This document shows, piece by piece, positions 1 to 13,624 of a stretch of 64,000 bases of DNA. The translations under genes and the position numbers were made by a program. Source of the stretch: Latrodectus hesperus (taxonomy: Eukaryota; Arthropoda; Arachnida; Araneae; Theridiidae). The notes under the pieces were generated by a model. The model had not been told where the DNA came from. It made no database searches and saw only the letters and a list, made by a program, of their open reading frames with translations. The stretch is taken from contig CM075857.1 in NCBI GenBank assembly GCA_037975125.1, positions 46,815,172 to 46,879,171 on the forward strand, given 5' to 3'. Position 1 is the first letter of the stretch, and every line of letters starts with the position of its first letter.

Positions 1-555
1 TCACTATGAGTGACAAAAAACACAAGTTCAAATATTCCACTAAGAGTAGATAACTGTAAAGAGGGTAAAATGTGCAAAGCATGCAATAAAGTGCTCGAAA
101 CTGGCTTAAGGGTTTGGAATGAGTTTGCATGACGAGATTTTTGTTTTATGATGTAATGTAATCGTATAACATTTAATTTTGTCAAAGAAAAAAAATACTT
201 ACACCATTCATAGAAATTACTATATGAAATTTTTTACACTACAATAATTTAAAATTTTCTTTTTATATTTTTGAATATATAATCTTAAACATTTTAATTA
301 AAAAAATGTGAAATGGACAATAATTTAAACACAAGTAATGGTATTAAATGTACTTTAAGATATTTGAAACTTTAAATAAATACTCGATTGGACTTAAAAG
401 GCATTTCTTAAGCACAACTTGATTTCATTCATAAATTAATATGAATACAAAAACCTAGTTATATGAAATACTATAAATGCACATGAAAATTTAGTAGAAC
501 ACATAATTTTCTATATATAGTAACAAATTTTACAATACATAAATATATATATACA
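1..555. other. AT-rich noncoding stretch
   Basis: No open reading frame, RNA gene or clear repeat could be recognised. The DNA is very AT-rich with poly-A and poly-T runs, as in most intergenic DNA of this window. Confidence 0.6.
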
Positions 556-1612
556 AGCTGACCCAGCCACGCGTTGCAGTGGCTGAGTTTTTAAAATACA
601 TTGAATCAATTTTTTACTAATTCTTGGGTTCAATCAAATTAATATTTTCTAAAAAAATTTAGAATAGGTTCATTCATAGGAGATTAAAAATAAAACGTTT
701 CACCAAAATTTAATAGTAATAGGTAAAGTATCGAAATTTTGAAATTAAGCACAAATCAACATATACTTTCTGAATTTACATTTTATTCATCTTATATTAA
801 ATTATAGTTTGTAATCAGTGACTTACTTATAAAATATACTATATAAATTAAAGACATCTAAAAATAAATTGTTATAAATGAGGTAGATAACATTGACATC
901 GAACTATTATTAATTTAATTTTAAATTATATTAAAAATAAAAAATTTTTCTGCGGCATTATACTGAAATAAAAAAAATTAAAAGAATTTATCATTTGAAT
1001 AAATAAATTAGATCAAAATGTTCTACTGAATAAATTAATAATTATCAAATTATAAAATAAAATAAAAAATAATAAAAGGCTATCAAGAAATACTTACATA
1101 TTTTCGAGGTGGTATGAAAATTAGTAGAGAAAAACAGTAATAAATAAAATTTTATTTCACTATTTCTAATATTAAAAATATTCAAACTGAATACTGCACA
1201 ATAATAACACAATACGAAGTATAATTATGAAAATGATTCACGAAAAATTGTTATAGTATCATTATACATCATGAAAATATATGTAAATTCTATATTTAAC
1301 CACGCGCTTACGCGCACGATAATTTTCTCGAAGATGGTATAATCTAGAAAAATAAACACGTCGCCATCTGCCGAATACCTGTGCAACTTAGATGCTAAAC
1401 CGCCATCTATTAGGAACTTACAGAACTAACCAAAAAAATTAAAAATTTAGGGTTGTACTACCCCTAACATTTAGGGGGATGAAAAATAGATGTTGGCCGA
1501 TTCTCATAGATACCGGATAAGCACAAAAAATTTCATCAAAATCGGTCAAGCCGTTTCGGAGGAGTATGGCAACGAAAACTGTGACACGAGAATTTTATAT
1601 ATTAGATATATA
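556..1612. repeat. Probable dispersed repeat or TE remnant, unclassified
   Basis: The block starts with a GC-richer motif (gacccagccacgcgttgcag, about 559-578) and ends with a segment at about 1490-1610 containing gtcaagccgtttcggaggag and then gtgacacgagaattttatat. From memory, the second type of sequence is common at the ends of dispersed arthropod retroposons or short DNA elements. Two cgccatct motifs lie between, near 1360-1410. No coding sequence was found. TA-rich DNA flanks both sides, so no target duplication can be assigned. Boundaries and class are uncertain. Confidence 0.4.
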
Positions 1613-2358
1613 TAGGAAAATGCAAGCACAATATTTAGGGCTTCCATTTCTTGGCAAAGCAAGTAATGCAAATTGATTAATTTAATAAAATAGTGCAAGG
1701 GATTTGATTAAATTTGTGTAGTAACACTTTCATGAATGCACAAGCCATAATTTCCTTTTAATTATGAAAAGTTAAAAATCACTGAAAATTGACTTTATTA
1801 CAATTAATTAAAAATTTTTAATATTATTAAATTTCTTTTAATCAAACTTAATTTTTTTCACAATCATAAATTTTTTTTAAGTAAATTAAAATAAATATTA
1901 ACATTTTAGATATTTTAAGCTTTATATATAATTAGCAGTAATAAATATCCTATAAAAAATATTGCCAATATATTTAAAAAAAAACAACAACTGAGTTATC
2001 CAATTTGAAATTGCTGTTATCAGAGAAGGAACTATACCTTTCATTTTTTTTATAATAAACACATTTATGTAAAATATGCATGTTATTTCTGGAAACTAAA
2101 CTTTATGAACAACTTTCTAAAGTTATATTTTAAGTAAATTCATCACATTTTATAAAATTGCAACTAAAAAAAAATGCTCATTTATGATATAATAATCATT
2201 TCCACTAAGTTCAAAAACTATTAAGAAATACATTATTAAGAAAAAATAATGGAATTCATGATTTATAAAGTACAATCACATAACAAATACATTAAATTTG
2301 AGAGAAAGCATTAAACTATAAAAAGGGAATGAACAGCAATGTAAATATTACTAATACT
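1613..2358. other. AT-rich 3' flank of BRR2
   Basis: No ORF or repeat is recognised. The part nearest 2360 is expected to lie just beyond the BRR2 transcript end. Confidence 0.5.
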
Positions 2359-2364
2359 TTTATT
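2359..2364 (-). promoter_or_regulatory. Candidate polyadenylation signal of BRR2
   Basis: The plus strand reads TTTATT, giving AATAAA on the minus strand, about 84 nt downstream of the BRR2 stop codon. Spacing and sequence fit a poly(A) signal. In DNA this AT-rich such hexamers also occur by chance. Confidence 0.45.
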
Positions 2365-2447
2365 AAAAAAATTACACAGTAAGCATATCTCTTATAAAAA
2401 CAAGATTATACATGAAATTAACAAAACACCTTTTTATGTAAATACAT

Positions 2448-5400
2448 TTAATCACTGTCTGATGAATCATGTTTGTTCATGTCTGATGCCTTCTTATTAG
2501 GGTCATTAATTTTTATATTGAATTTGTACTCTTGATCACAGCCCATATACGAATCACTCATAAAATAAAGCGTATATGTATGATCACCAGGATTTGGGGC
2601 AACAAAATCAAGCTTAACTTTTGCTTTCTGTTGCAAACTAGACCTTTTAATGGAAATAAGAGAATTAGTTTTGGGATCACCAATAACCACCCACCAACCT
2701 TCTTCACGTCTTTGAGGAAACAAAGGAGCAATAACAGGACCAGTAACTTCATCTTCTCTTTCAAGCTGAACATTGACATATACTTTCTCACCACTCATAA
2801 TATTTTCTTTGTCTTGTACTTCATAACTTAATTCAATGTTAGGATATCGGTTGCAAAACCTTGCAACATCAGCCATTTGGGCATCACTCAACTGCAACAG
2901 TTTATTTCTATCCTCATCTTCCAGTTCCATGACATCAAACACCGTTTCGACTCCCATATCTGTGCAACGTTTAATAATTTCAGATGTGAAATGTGGAAGT
3001 TGCTTTAGATAAGAATCTTTGTTCCACATAGCTTGTGTAACCATCTGAGCTAATTCCATAGAAGCTAAGGCTGGAGACAGCATACCATTAGAACTTAATA
3101 CATCTACACAAGCTTGAATCAGTCTGATGGCTTTACTAAGAATTTCTTCTGTATCAGATTGTAATTCTGCTGATAACTGCATACGAGATAAATGAGCTTG
3201 AAGAAGTAAATTAGTTTTCACATGAGGATCACTGAATTTAGGATTGGCTAACTTATGCGGCAGCCTACTAGCCAACTGTTTCAATAAACTGTCTTCACGA
3301 TGTCTTATTGGTACACTTTCATATTCAGCAGCTGAGCTTATAATTTCAAGAAGACCTCTGACTTTAGTTTTATTGTTAAGGGACATATTGAATAACTCAA
3401 TTGTAGTATAGTTGATATAGTAATATGCTGCAATCATTCCTAAATTCAAAGGAGATACATCCATTTCTTTTTCAATTTGAATGCAGCGAGACTGTTCTAA
3501 ATCATTCAAAGTATTTTCCACAAGTTCTGATAAGTGATCGGACAAATGACGATGGGTTACACCTTGGAGATTATAATAATTAGGATTCTGGGTCATTCTA
3601 CGATAAAGGAAAGTCCATGTCAAATAATCGACAGCATCTTGTTTATTGTCAATGGTTTTAGTAACTATTTCAGCATTAAAATGATCATGGAGGCAATGAT
3701 CTAAATGACTTTCAACAGGCAGTGGTTCATACAAGAATTTTGTAAAAAAATCTTTCTTTGAACTCTGACACAACAAGACACACTTTCCATCATCATCAAT
3801 CGTAGGTCGATTTGCACGCCCAACCATTTGAAGAACATCTGTAATAGAATAATCTTCATAAGTATGTATTTTACCATTATAAAATTGAGTGTCCATTATA
3901 ACAACCAAATAAGCAGAAAGTGAAAGTCCCCAGCATAGATTTCTTGATACTACAACAACTTGGATTGCACCACTATCAAATAATTGTCCAATGATTTTAC
4001 TATCTGTGCTATTTAAACCTTCATGTAAATAGGCTACTCCATTGCCAATAGTTTCTTTTAAAGTTTTATCAGTTATTTTGTCAACAAATGGTTGAATATC
4101 CTCATCTGTGCAGTGTAAAAAGCGTGTTGGTTGAGCTTCAGATGCACAATATGTTAAAATGTCTATTGCAGTGAGACGAGACTGCTTCCTTGATGGAACA
4201 AATACTATAACAGGTTTTCTTGGAGATAATCTTGTTATTGCTTGATAGACAGGTTTACTCATAGCAAGTAAACGTGATGCATTATGAGTTATATTAAATC
4301 CATGAATATGAAGTTCTAATTGTACAGGTCTTACATTTGGTGGGAAATTAAAGGTTGAATTTGGACTGGCACCAAGCCACTGAGCAACATCCTTAGCATT
4401 TGCAAGAGAGGAACTCAAAGCAACTATACGTATTGGTTTTTCTATTTGTGAAGATATATAGCGCATACGTGAGCATATAACTTCTAATATTGGCCCATCT
4501 TCACCACCAATTAACTGTAGCTCATCTACAATGAATAGATTAATATTTTGAACATTCTTTCGCTGCTTCCATCTTCTTGAAAGAACATCCCATTTTTCTG
4601 GTGTGCTGATAATAATATTTCCTTTGGCTAACAATTTCAGGTCAGTACCAGTTTCTCCAGTCAAAATGACTACCTTTTTACCCATCAATGAAGAAAATTT
4701 AACAGTCCAATCAGCATATATAATTTCAGCAAGCTGTTCTTTTGGAGTAACATATACACATCTACCATCTGGATTTTGGGAGATTAAACGCAATACAGCA
4801 AATTCAGCACATATAGTTTTACCACTACCAGTGGGAGCCCCAATAAAAACATTATCATTACTATTATATACAGAATTAAAAACTTGTGTTTGGATTGGGT
4901 TGAAATATGGGAATTTATCTTTATATAAAGATTCGAAAAATGGATTTCGTAAAGCAGATACAGGGAGAGGTTGTAAATCAAGGAGTTCAGTAGGTGGAGG
5001 ATATTTTTCAGGTAATATGAGATGACGAAAAGAAACAGGTAACTGAGTTTCTGAACCAATCCACTGATCAGAAACTATTCGAATGAAATACTGTGGAGGG
5101 AGAGGTTCAAATACAGGAACAAAAAATTTTACTATATGTTCATCTTGACAAAATTTACTTTTAAGCAAAAAATACTCATGATGCAAAATAACTTCACTAT
5201 CCACATCTTCAACCAAAATCCAGAATGCTTCAGAACTTCCATGCACCTTTTCATCCCATTGGAAATCTGGAGTGATAGTCAACTCTACCCTCAATGTAGC
5301 TCTTGTTACTGGCTGTATATGAGCAGACAATTCTAATTTTGGGAATTGATGTACATATTTGTGAACTGTTTTACCAAGTTTAGGCATTCTTAAAAGTTCA

Positions 5401-8400
5401 CCAATTTCACTAGGTCCTAAATCATATAATCTTTCCCAAGGAAAATTCTTCTTCTCTATTTTTTTAACAACTTCCTCAGGTATTTTCTTAAATTGGCGAA
5501 GAGGAGACATTGATTGCCACATTCTTCTTTTTATCATTTTACACAAACTAAGAGCCTTATCAGTTAATTGAGCCCAACCTCTATGAAGTACAATCTCAAA
5601 TATTGCTCTCATTAACCTATCAGCACTCTGTGTTATATAAACCATATCTGCCATTAAAGCTAAGCCTTCCAATTTTAATTGAGAAATATATGCTTGAAGT
5701 AATACATTAACTTTTGCACTTGATTCTTCAATGCTTTCTTTTATTGGTATAGGAACTCGCTCCATTAACTTCTGCAACTCTAATTTTTCTTCCTCACGAA
5801 TATTCAAATTTTTGAATTCACTAGATAATGAAAAAACACGAAACAGTTCAATTTCACTCAGTGTTTGCTTTAATAATTGAGTATAAGTTGTCATAGTTTC
5901 ATAGGTACAATAGTAATGACTAGCGATTCTTCCAACCTCAGTAACTTGAAAAATTCCAGCTTTTTTATCAAACTTCAATAAATTACTTTTATCTAGCAGT
6001 GTGGCAGCCGTATAAATAAGATCTGCACGATGTTTTTCTAATAGCTGATCTTCAGAAGTGTCGTGAATTCCATACAAACCTGGGTTTCGAAGCATACGAA
6101 TATACAAATATGAATATCCTAGCCAAGTAACAGCTTCTTTCATATTTTGAATATTTCCAAGAACTATTTCAGCATTAAGCATATCAGGAAGTTTACTAAT
6201 CATCTGACTTTCTACAGGTAACTGTTGATTGAATAAAGATAAATAATATTGCAATTCACTATGATTTGTAATTAAAATTCCTTCACCTTTAGTATCATAT
6301 TGAGGTCTACCAGCTCTGCCTAACATTTGAAGGACATCTAATGCACCTAATTCAACCCATCGTCCTTTTTCAGGGCTATACACTTGAGTGCCTTTGATAA
6401 TAACAGTATGTGCTGGTAGATTGACACCCCAAGCCAATGTAGCAGTAGAAACCAACACTTGAATGTGACGGTCAGCAAACAAATCTTCCACCAAAGTACG
6501 ATCTACTCGACTCATTCCAGCATGATGAATGGCAAAACCATAAGGTAAAAGATCTTTCAATTCTAAATTTTTCACCTGATTGGCTTCAGTTTCTAATACA
6601 GCAGTAGAAGCAGATCCACCACGCAAAAATTGACCAAGTGTATCTTTTTCAAGGCACATATCTCTGATTTCACGTGCTGTTTTACCGGTTTCTTTTCTGG
6701 AATGTACAAAAATCAAAACTTGATTTTTACCAGCATGCTCCATAACTTTTTCATATAGAATTTCTTTCATTAGCATAAAACGCTTAATCGGTTTCTTCTC
6801 TGTAATGCCAATATATTGTTGTTCAAGAGGAACTGGTCGAAAGCTGTTATCAAAGTAAAACAGTCCAGTTGAAGGAGTTACTCTCAAGAAACTAGCAACA
6901 TCTTCATAGTTAGGTAAAGTAGCACTTAATCCAACAAGCCTAACTTCTTCTTGAGTCATTTCTATGTTGCGAATAGTTCTTGCCACCAAAGCTTCCAAAA
7001 CAGGACCTCTTTCATCATGTAGCAAGTGGATTTCATCAAAAATCATTAACCTAACAAGTTGAGTATATGTTCTTTCCCCACCTTTTCTGGTTACAATGTC
7101 CCACTTTTCAGGTGTACAGACAATAACCTGTGTTGCATTAATTTGCTCTCGAGTAAGTTGATGATCACCAGTCAGTTCAGATACTTGAATATTATAAGAG
7201 CTCAGACGTTTACTAAAATTGCCAACCATCTCTTGAACTAATGAACGCATAGGAGCAATATATATTATTTTAAACTCATCAGCATTGATAGTCCCATCTG
7301 AATTGATATGTTTCCCGATTTCTCGCATCATACATAATAATGCTACATTTGTTTTACCAGCACCAGTTGGAGCACAAAGAAGTAGATTTTGATCAGTTTC
7401 TAACGCAGCTTTGCACAATCTACTTTGAATACGATTCAAACTTTTGTATCCCTCAAATGCATGCTGAACATATTTTGGTAGCTTTTCAATAGGTGTTAAT
7501 GATTCATTTGCATCAAACGGTTTTGGTTTCAAAGCTGGAACATGGATTTCTTCATAACCACGTCTTTGTTTACGGAAAGAACCATCAGGTAATTGACAGC
7601 GTTTATTAGCCATGAAATGACTACCATGTGCAAATGAAAGATCTTCTAAATCTAATATACGACACTGTTGTAGTTGTGGTACACTTTCACCATCAATATC
7701 CATTGTTTCAATGTCAGCATCAACTCTAGCTTGACGAACCTGAGCACGGCGTTCTCGTTCTTCTTGGATTATATCCTCTTTTTCTGTATTTTCCAATTGG
7801 AGCAGAATTTTTTCTAATTCAGGATCATTCTTCATCTTTTCCTTTAATTTAGTTTTTTCAGCTCCACTTTGTAAAGAAGCAAGAAGCGTACAATACAATA
7901 TGGTCTGTCGATGTTGTCGTAAAATCTTAATGAATTCAAATTGATTGTACCCAAGAAGTAAAACCAGTTGATTTTCAACATCTCTGTCATCTACGGCAGT
8001 TTTTAAAATTTCTAAAACTTCACCAGCTCTAGTTTGAGCAATTACTGGATCATCATAAAATTTACTTAGTTTCCTTTGCAACCAATATGCATCAATATCT
8101 CTTGGATGTAAGCTTTTTCCACTTTTACCTAAAGTATCTTGACTGGTTCCAAGATTGGTAGCATGTAATGTGCTGTCAACAACTGCTTCATCTCCTTCAT
8201 TTTCATCATTTGAATCTTCTTCTTTAACTTCCCCACATATATCTTCTTCTTCATCATCAGATTCTTCAAACTGTACATTCACACCATAAGTTTCATCAAT
8301 ATTGTCCTCTGTAGTTTGAATTTTGTCGTCTACTCCATAATCTGTTATCTTCTTGCAAAGATTAACTAAAACTGCATACCTTTCTTGAGCTAAATTTCCA

Positions 8401-8885
8401 AGAAGAGCTTCTGTTTCGCGTCTTCTGTCTTTATCATCACGGATACGCTCATTCTTCAGAACTGCTAAGACTTCATCAGCAGCACCGCATAAGATGTCTC
8501 TAGGTTGATCGCCCAACGCTTCTTGAATGAAACTTAGCAACACTTCATAAGTTTGTTTGGTTTCAGTTGTTTTGGGTCGGTATAAAATACCAACCATATC
8601 TTCAATCCCTTCAGAAAGCAAAGTTTGTCCTTTAAGCTTAGAGAAATCGTATCTGGATTCATCACGTTTAATGCGTTTTGCTTTTTTCTCCTCTGCTTTT
8701 GCCGGCTTCGTTCTCTGATACCGATCACCCATGCGTGATCCTTCCAATTTTCCAACAAGGGATACAACTTCACCTGTGGCTTCATCTCTAGGTCGTCGTT
8801 CAATAAGACGAGTATCAGCTTGTAAGACTAAATTTGAATTAGCTTTATACTCAAACTGCAGCGATCGTGCCGCAGCATCCGCCAT
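2448..8885 (-). CDS. SNRNP200: U5 snRNP RNA helicase BRR2 (SNRNP200 / U5-200kD), full length and intronless
   Basis: This 2145-residue protein is the size of animal BRR2 (about 2136 in human). BRR2 is the nuclear Ski2-like ATPase that unwinds U4/U6 during spliceosome activation. Seen in order: the conserved [10 protein letters not shown] start; an acidic stretch at about 203-232; N-terminal cassette with Walker A APTGAGKT (Lys511), DEIH at 617-620, SAT, GRAGRP near 858 and a Sec63 module at about 985-1295; C-terminal cassette with APTGSGKT (Lys1356), DELQ at 1454-1457, SSS instead of SAT, GRANRP near 1688 and a second Sec63 module at about 1815-2125. It ends in SDSD. The start has a good context (GTGAAAAATGG) and matches the family N-terminus. 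The frame is open for 6.4 kb without an intron, which is odd for such a large animal gene. Degeneracy of the second cassette is normal for the family: it binds nucleotide and regulates but is not the main motor. The lack of decay argues for a functional gene. Confidence 0.97.
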   Translation of the reverse strand: MADAAARSLQFEYKANSNLVLQADTRLIERRPRDEATGEVVSLVGKLEGSRMGDRYQRTKPAKAEEKKAKRIKRDESRYDFSKLKGQTLLSEGIEDMVGILYRPKTTETKQTYEVLLSFIQEALGDQPRDILCGAADEVLAVLKNERIRDDKDRRRETEALLGNLAQERYAVLVNLCKKITDYGVDDKIQTTEDNIDETYGVNVQFEESDDEEEDICGEVKEEDSNDENEGDEAVVDSTLHATNLGTSQDTLGKSGKSLHPRDIDAYWLQRKLSKFYDDPVIAQTRAGEVLEILKTAVDDRDVENQLVLLLGYNQFEFIKILRQHRQTILYCTLLASLQSGAEKTKLKEKMKNDPELEKILLQLENTEKEDIIQEERERRAQVRQARVDADIETMDIDGESVPQLQQCRILDLEDLSFAHGSHFMANKRCQLPDGSFRKQRRGYEEIHVPALKPKPFDANESLTPIEKLPKYVQHAFEGYKSLNRIQSRLCKAALETDQNLLLCAPTGAGKTNVALLCMMREIGKHINSDGTINADEFKIIYIAPMRSLVQEMVGNFSKRLSSYNIQVSELTGDHQLTREQINATQVIVCTPEKWDIVTRKGGERTYTQLVRLMIFDEIHLLHDERGPVLEALVARTIRNIEMTQEEVRLVGLSATLPNYEDVASFLRVTPSTGLFYFDNSFRPVPLEQQYIGITEKKPIKRFMLMKEILYEKVMEHAGKNQVLIFVHSRKETGKTAREIRDMCLEKDTLGQFLRGGSASTAVLETEANQVKNLELKDLLPYGFAIHHAGMSRVDRTLVEDLFADRHIQVLVSTATLAWGVNLPAHTVIIKGTQVYSPEKGRWVELGALDVLQMLGRAGRPQYDTKGEGILITNHSELQYYLSLFNQQLPVESQMISKLPDMLNAEIVLGNIQNMKEAVTWLGYSYLYIRMLRNPGLYGIHDTSEDQLLEKHRADLIYTAATLLDKSNLLKFDKKAGIFQVTEVGRIASHYYCTYETMTTYTQLLKQTLSEIELFRVFSLSSEFKNLNIREEEKLELQKLMERVPIPIKESIEESSAKVNVLLQAYISQLKLEGLALMADMVYITQSADRLMRAIFEIVLHRGWAQLTDKALSLCKMIKRRMWQSMSPLRQFKKIPEEVVKKIEKKNFPWERLYDLGPSEIGELLRMPKLGKTVHKYVHQFPKLELSAHIQPVTRATLRVELTITPDFQWDEKVHGSSEAFWILVEDVDSEVILHHEYFLLKSKFCQDEHIVKFFVPVFEPLPPQYFIRIVSDQWIGSETQLPVSFRHLILPEKYPPPTELLDLQPLPVSALRNPFFESLYKDKFPYFNPIQTQVFNSVYNSNDNVFIGAPTGSGKTICAEFAVLRLISQNPDGRCVYVTPKEQLAEIIYADWTVKFSSLMGKKVVILTGETGTDLKLLAKGNIIISTPEKWDVLSRRWKQRKNVQNINLFIVDELQLIGGEDGPILEVICSRMRYISSQIEKPIRIVALSSSLANAKDVAQWLGASPNSTFNFPPNVRPVQLELHIHGFNITHNASRLLAMSKPVYQAITRLSPRKPVIVFVPSRKQSRLTAIDILTYCASEAQPTRFLHCTDEDIQPFVDKITDKTLKETIGNGVAYLHEGLNSTDSKIIGQLFDSGAIQVVVVSRNLCWGLSLSAYLVVIMDTQFYNGKIHTYEDYSITDVLQMVGRANRPTIDDDGKCVLLCQSSKKDFFTKFLYEPLPVESHLDHCLHDHFNAEIVTKTIDNKQDAVDYLTWTFLYRRMTQNPNYYNLQGVTHRHLSDHLSELVENTLNDLEQSRCIQIEKEMDVSPLNLGMIAAYYYINYTTIELFNMSLNNKTKVRGLLEIISSAAEYESVPIRHREDSLLKQLASRLPHKLANPKFSDPHVKTNLLLQAHLSRMQLSAELQSDTEEILSKAIRLIQACVDVLSSNGMLSPALASMELAQMVTQAMWNKDSYLKQLPHFTSEIIKRCTDMGVETVFDVMELEDEDRNKLLQLSDAQMADVARFCNRYPNIELSYEVQDKENIMSGEKVYVNVQLEREDEVTGPVIAPLFPQRREEGWWVVIGDPKTNSLISIKRSSLQQKAKVKLDFVAPNPGDHTYTLYFMSDSYMGCDQEYKFNIKINDPNKKASDMNKHDSSDSD

Positions 8886-9112
8886 TTTTCACGTATTTAT
8901 TATTTTCAGAAATGCACACAGAATGGAGTTGAGTTGAAGAAAGCTTTCCGTTTAGTTAAATCATTTTATCTTATATGAGTGTAGCACTTAATAAAAAGTA
9001 TTTTCTTCAGTATGAAAGGATTAAAGTTCAGGAAATATATAAAAAATAAAATTTTTTAATTTATATTATAATAAATTTTTTTATCATAAGAATTGAATTT
9101 TTTTCAGTTGAT
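8886..9112 (-). promoter_or_regulatory. Presumed BRR2 5' UTR and core promoter region
   Basis: Only about 227 bp separate the BRR2 start codon from the target duplication of the upstream hAT element. No convincing TATA box is seen. The 5' UTR and any original core promoter should lie here unless a 5' UTR intron or transposon-borne promoter exists. The assignment rests on position only. Confidence 0.4.
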
Positions 9113-9130
9113 GACACATCTAGAGATGGC

Positions 9131-12100
9131 AAAAGCAGTTATTTTTGAATAACTAGTTATCAACGTTACGTTCCAAGGAAATAACATGTTCTAGAAAGCG
9201 TTATCAAATAACGGCTTTTTGGAAAGTTATTCCAAGAAATCCGTTCCCTTTGGCCTTCTTGGAAATTCTATGGAGCGAAAGGAAGCTTTCGTGGGGTGAC
9301 GAAACTGGTTTTTTGAGGAAATGAGGTTTGAGGTGTAAGGTGAATTTTAGTGACTGAGCATCGAAAATCACTTACTGAAAGAAATTTTAATGATTTTGTT
9401 TATATTCTTTAATCAATTTTTTTGAATAATTTCCTACTTTATTATACGGAAATTCAACATTTAAGTCTAGCCTGATTTTTATTTACTTATTTTTTAAAAT
9501 ATTTGCAATGGATTAAATATTTATAATTTTCTTTTTAACTGTCAATTGATTTGTTTCAGTTAAAAATTCTTAAGTAATGTGTATTTACATAATTTGTTTC
9601 CCAATGATCTTAACTGCTTATTAATATATTTTATTACTTTAATGTATAAAATGTGACTAAATTTGAATTTTTTTAAACCAAACATAATTCAATTTCTCAC
9701 AGATGAATTTAATTTATTCTTCGATGTAATTTCTATTATAAATTCTTATAAATTATAACTGATGTTTCTTTTACACTAAAGATTACTATTGAGTATATCA
9801 CTTATGCTCGAATAAATCTTAAAATATATCTTCTTGAAAATGTATTTCTCTAATTAGAGATACAATATAGTTAAAAAATTGAATTTTGATCGAAATTTCT
9901 TAATTTTACTATCTTATCAACTTATAAATATAACCATGCGATTAATTAATATCCAAAGAGCACCACCCATCATTATTTATGGTAACATCAGTATCGAACC
10001 CACAGTTTTCAAATAGTGAAATCATATTAATGATAATTTAACCAGCGATATAAATTAAACTAACTTATATTTAATATTTAATTATATTTTACTATTTCAT
10101 ATAAATTTCTTTTTCAATATTAAACATTTTAATTGAATTTAATTTTCATATAAATCTGTGTAATAAAAGGAATATCGGATCTATACAAATGTCATATACT
10201 ATAAAATTACATATTTATGAACATAAATAGAAAATTATATTTTCTTTAAAAATAAAGAATTATATATGTAAACCAGAATACTTAGCACCTACGAGAAAAT
10301 ATTCGAATATAGGAATTTGCCTTTATGATAAGTTATAGAATTTTACTTCTTATACATAATTTCACTGTTCTATATGCCTCAATTGTGTATTTATCTTAAA
10401 TATTTTTACTAGATGTAATTACTCCTCACGGAGAAGTAAAAATAAGAGAGCTATGTGGTATTAATAAAATGTGTGTGTGTGAATTTAATGTACTAACAAT
10501 TAAACAGTATTTTTAAATAAAAATGTATGATAATTGCTTCTGTAAAATAGATAAACACATTACTATAGTAAATAATTCAGATGCAGTTTTTTACTATTGA
10601 CACAATACATAAATTTACAGTTTTTAAAATTATTTGCATATACAAAAGGTTTGGTTATAAATGAAGAATTTTATCAACTAATAAATTTTTTAATTTGCAT
10701 TGTTTGATCTGCAAGTATCTTTTGATATCATATGAGCTCAAATAAATTAAATTAATAAACAGAATTAACATTTTTACTTTACATACAATAAAAACAGTTA
10801 TTACTTGTCATTTGTTTTTATGATTGTTGAGGAATATATGTTATATAAAATTCCATAGTTATTTACTTATTATGGTCTTTCAAATTAATGTAATTTTTAT
10901 TCATTTGAAATTTAATTGAAGAAAAGTTACTTTAATGTGTAAATGTTTTAAATAAATAGACTGCAAATGTCTATGCAAGGGAGTAAACTTGGAAAACTCT
11001 CAGGCACTCATCTTAAAAGACATGTATGCTTAAAATAATGATATAATATCATAGGTTATATATAGAGAAATAACATTAAAAATACAGAAAATAGTATCAA
11101 CATAAAGAAATAATATAACTATAATTATATATCTACTGTTAAAAATGTGCTGGAAAAATGTATAAATACTGCTAAAAATGTACTGGAAAGATAATTTGAA
11201 ATGTCCTAGTAAAATGTATATTGCCCAAATGTTTACTGTAAACTGTCCAGTTCACAATGGCCTTAAGAGTTAACTCTATGGCTATTGGAACAACAGCATT
11301 CTTCGGAGTGGAAAATTTTTGATCTTGTCTAACAACTTCTGAAGAAAAGGGATGATTGAATCTAATTTGTCAGTGTAGGTACTAAAAGTTTTCAAGTTAC
11401 TTTCTTATGATACATAAAACTCAGTCTCTGTTTACGAAGAAGCTCTCTCATAACGAACACAATATAGATATTTAAAGAAATACTATACAACTGCTTCAAG
11501 TTGTTAGACTTTATGATATAAATTGTCTGTATATTGTACTGGAAAGTTTTAATAATTTAACGCAAATTTTTTATGGTACAAGATTTGCAAGAATACTAAT
11601 TCAATTGAAACGATTGTGTAAAAAGTATCTTAGTTTACTTTTGTAAAAAATCTCAAAGTTCTTAGAAATAATTAATTACTTAGAATTTTAAAAATAAATT
11701 AATAACTATTTCGGGATAAAATTTATGAAAATTTCCTTCAGATCCAAGCTGTATTTAACTAAGAAATTATTTTAATATTCGGCTAAAATTCATTTATTAA
11801 AACTTTTTTGAAAAATACTGATGTCTACATTTAAAAAATAAGTAAAATAATGCTTCCAATAAATGCTATTGTGAAATATCTTCAATTCTTACTAAACCAA
11901 CCTTTTCTTCAAAATTATTCAAAGAGCCTGAAGATAATTCAATATTACAAGCTGATACTTCAGAATGTTTTTCGTAAGTATGCAGTTTAATATCTGGTAA
12001 TTTATTTTACAGTTATATAAAATTAAAAATGTTATGAGTAGTGCTAATTATATTTAAAGATTTATATTAAAATTAGATAGGAATAAAACTACAGAGAAGA

Positions 12101-13080
12101 TCTTTTTATGAACAATTGTTTACCTCATAATTACAACTTAGCCTGAAAGATAAATGATGAAAATTTAGAATTTGCAGCTGTAATACGTAGGAGATTAATT
12201 TTATTGTGATTTTATTTTCAAATATTAAATAAATACAACTACATTTACAAATAAACATGAATTAATTTAATATAATTATATACATTGCAACAATTAATAT
12301 CATGATTCTTAATAACTTAACAACAATAATACTTTTTATTTCAACACAAATTTTATAAATGGCTTTCTACAAGAAATATGATGCAATTCTTTTATTCCAG
12401 TACATCAAATACATTTTTAGGACTGTAAAATTATTACATTAAGAATATTATTTCAATGTAATCAAGTATATTATCATTTAAAATAATTAAAATTTTACTT
12501 ATATAAATTAATTTTAATAAATTATGATGATGCTTTCTCAATAAATAAAAAAATTATAAGTCTCAAAAAATTATTTTTACAATATATTAATTCTTAAAGT
12601 AAATTTCAAATATATATATATATAATTATTAATTTGATCCAAATTTTATCGAATGGTACGTTAGTTTCTTCTTTTAATCTTTATAATTTAAAATTAATTT
12701 CCGAAATTTGAAATTGAATTAAAAATATTTCACGCTTGCTTTGATATGCGAGCATAGTTTCAAGTTTCTAAAAAAAGGCTTCAGCTTAGTAAAAAATTTG
12801 CTAAAATTCACAAAAAATAATAATAAATAAAGGCTGAAAATAAATAAAATGCCCGTAAAATATTAACAGAAAATGTATATTTAAAAATTCCCATTTTTAC
12901 AAATGTTTTAATCTCTTTTAAAATGAAATATATTTATTCATGCATCCGCTTTTCAGTTTACCTTCCTTCACCAAAGTGAGGAACAGAAAAGTATACATTC
13001 TTAGTTGCTATGCAACGCAACGGGCCAAGCAAAAGCTTGGAATGTGTTCCCGAGAAAACTCAATGTCAATGTTAGAAACC
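9131..13080. other. Noncoding interior of the outer hAT element
   Basis: About 4 kb of AT-rich sequence has no ORF over 60 codons and no transposase similarity by eye. A short (TG)n tract lies near 10470-10482. The stretch at 11130-11400 is slightly less AT-rich but could not be identified. Confidence 0.5.
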
Positions 13081-13288
13081 AAAACAACGTAATAACAACT
13101 TAAAATTTCCTTGCGAAACAACGATATTGGCTTTAAAGTTCCGGAAGTTCTAAAATAGCGATAACGGCCTTAAAGTTACAAAACAACGAGAACAGCTTTA
13201 ATATTCCGGAAGTTACAAAACAACGATAACGACTTTAACGTTACAAAACAACGAGCACAGCTTTAACTTTACGAAACAACGAGAACAT
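13081..13288. repeat. Degenerate minisatellite inside the outer hAT (left part)
   Basis: The unit is about 27 bp around the motifs acaaaacaacgagaacagct and tttaacgtta, repeated with changes and occasional ttccggaagtt inserts. The array stops abruptly at the Gypsy LTR and resumes at 18679-18697 and 22435-22525, so it was split by both nested insertions. Confidence 0.8.
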
Positions 13289-13599
13289 TTTGGCTGATTG
13301 TTGTATGCACGATATATCGGCCTGATAACATCTTAAAACTAAAGCCAATAAACGAAAAAGATTCATCAGAAGGTTATAAAAATAAACGTTATTTAATTAA
13401 CACTATATACAAAATGTAATACATATAATGCGCGAGATTGACGACAGCTTCGGTCGGAGTTAACAGTCTGACTGACAGTTTGTTATTTTTTTCCTGAATC
13501 ACTGGTGCTGTAGCGCCATCTGGTGTCTATGTTGGATTTGACATCTCTTGCTGCCATCTGGTGGAATGTACTGGATTAAATGTATGTGCGATCGCCACA
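13289..13599 (-). repeat. 3' LTR of the Gypsy element
   Basis: This 311-bp repeat matches 18368-18678 at every position I compared. In element orientation it begins TGTGGCGATC and ends CAGCCAAA. Confidence 0.93.
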
Positions 13600-13612
13600 G
13601 TACTCCCCCTAG
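13600..13612 (-). other. Polypurine tract of the Gypsy element
   Basis: In element orientation this is CTAGGGGGAGTAC, directly upstream of the 3' LTR, as expected for the plus-strand primer of reverse transcription. Confidence 0.75.
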
Positions 13613-13624
13613 TGCGATGCACGA

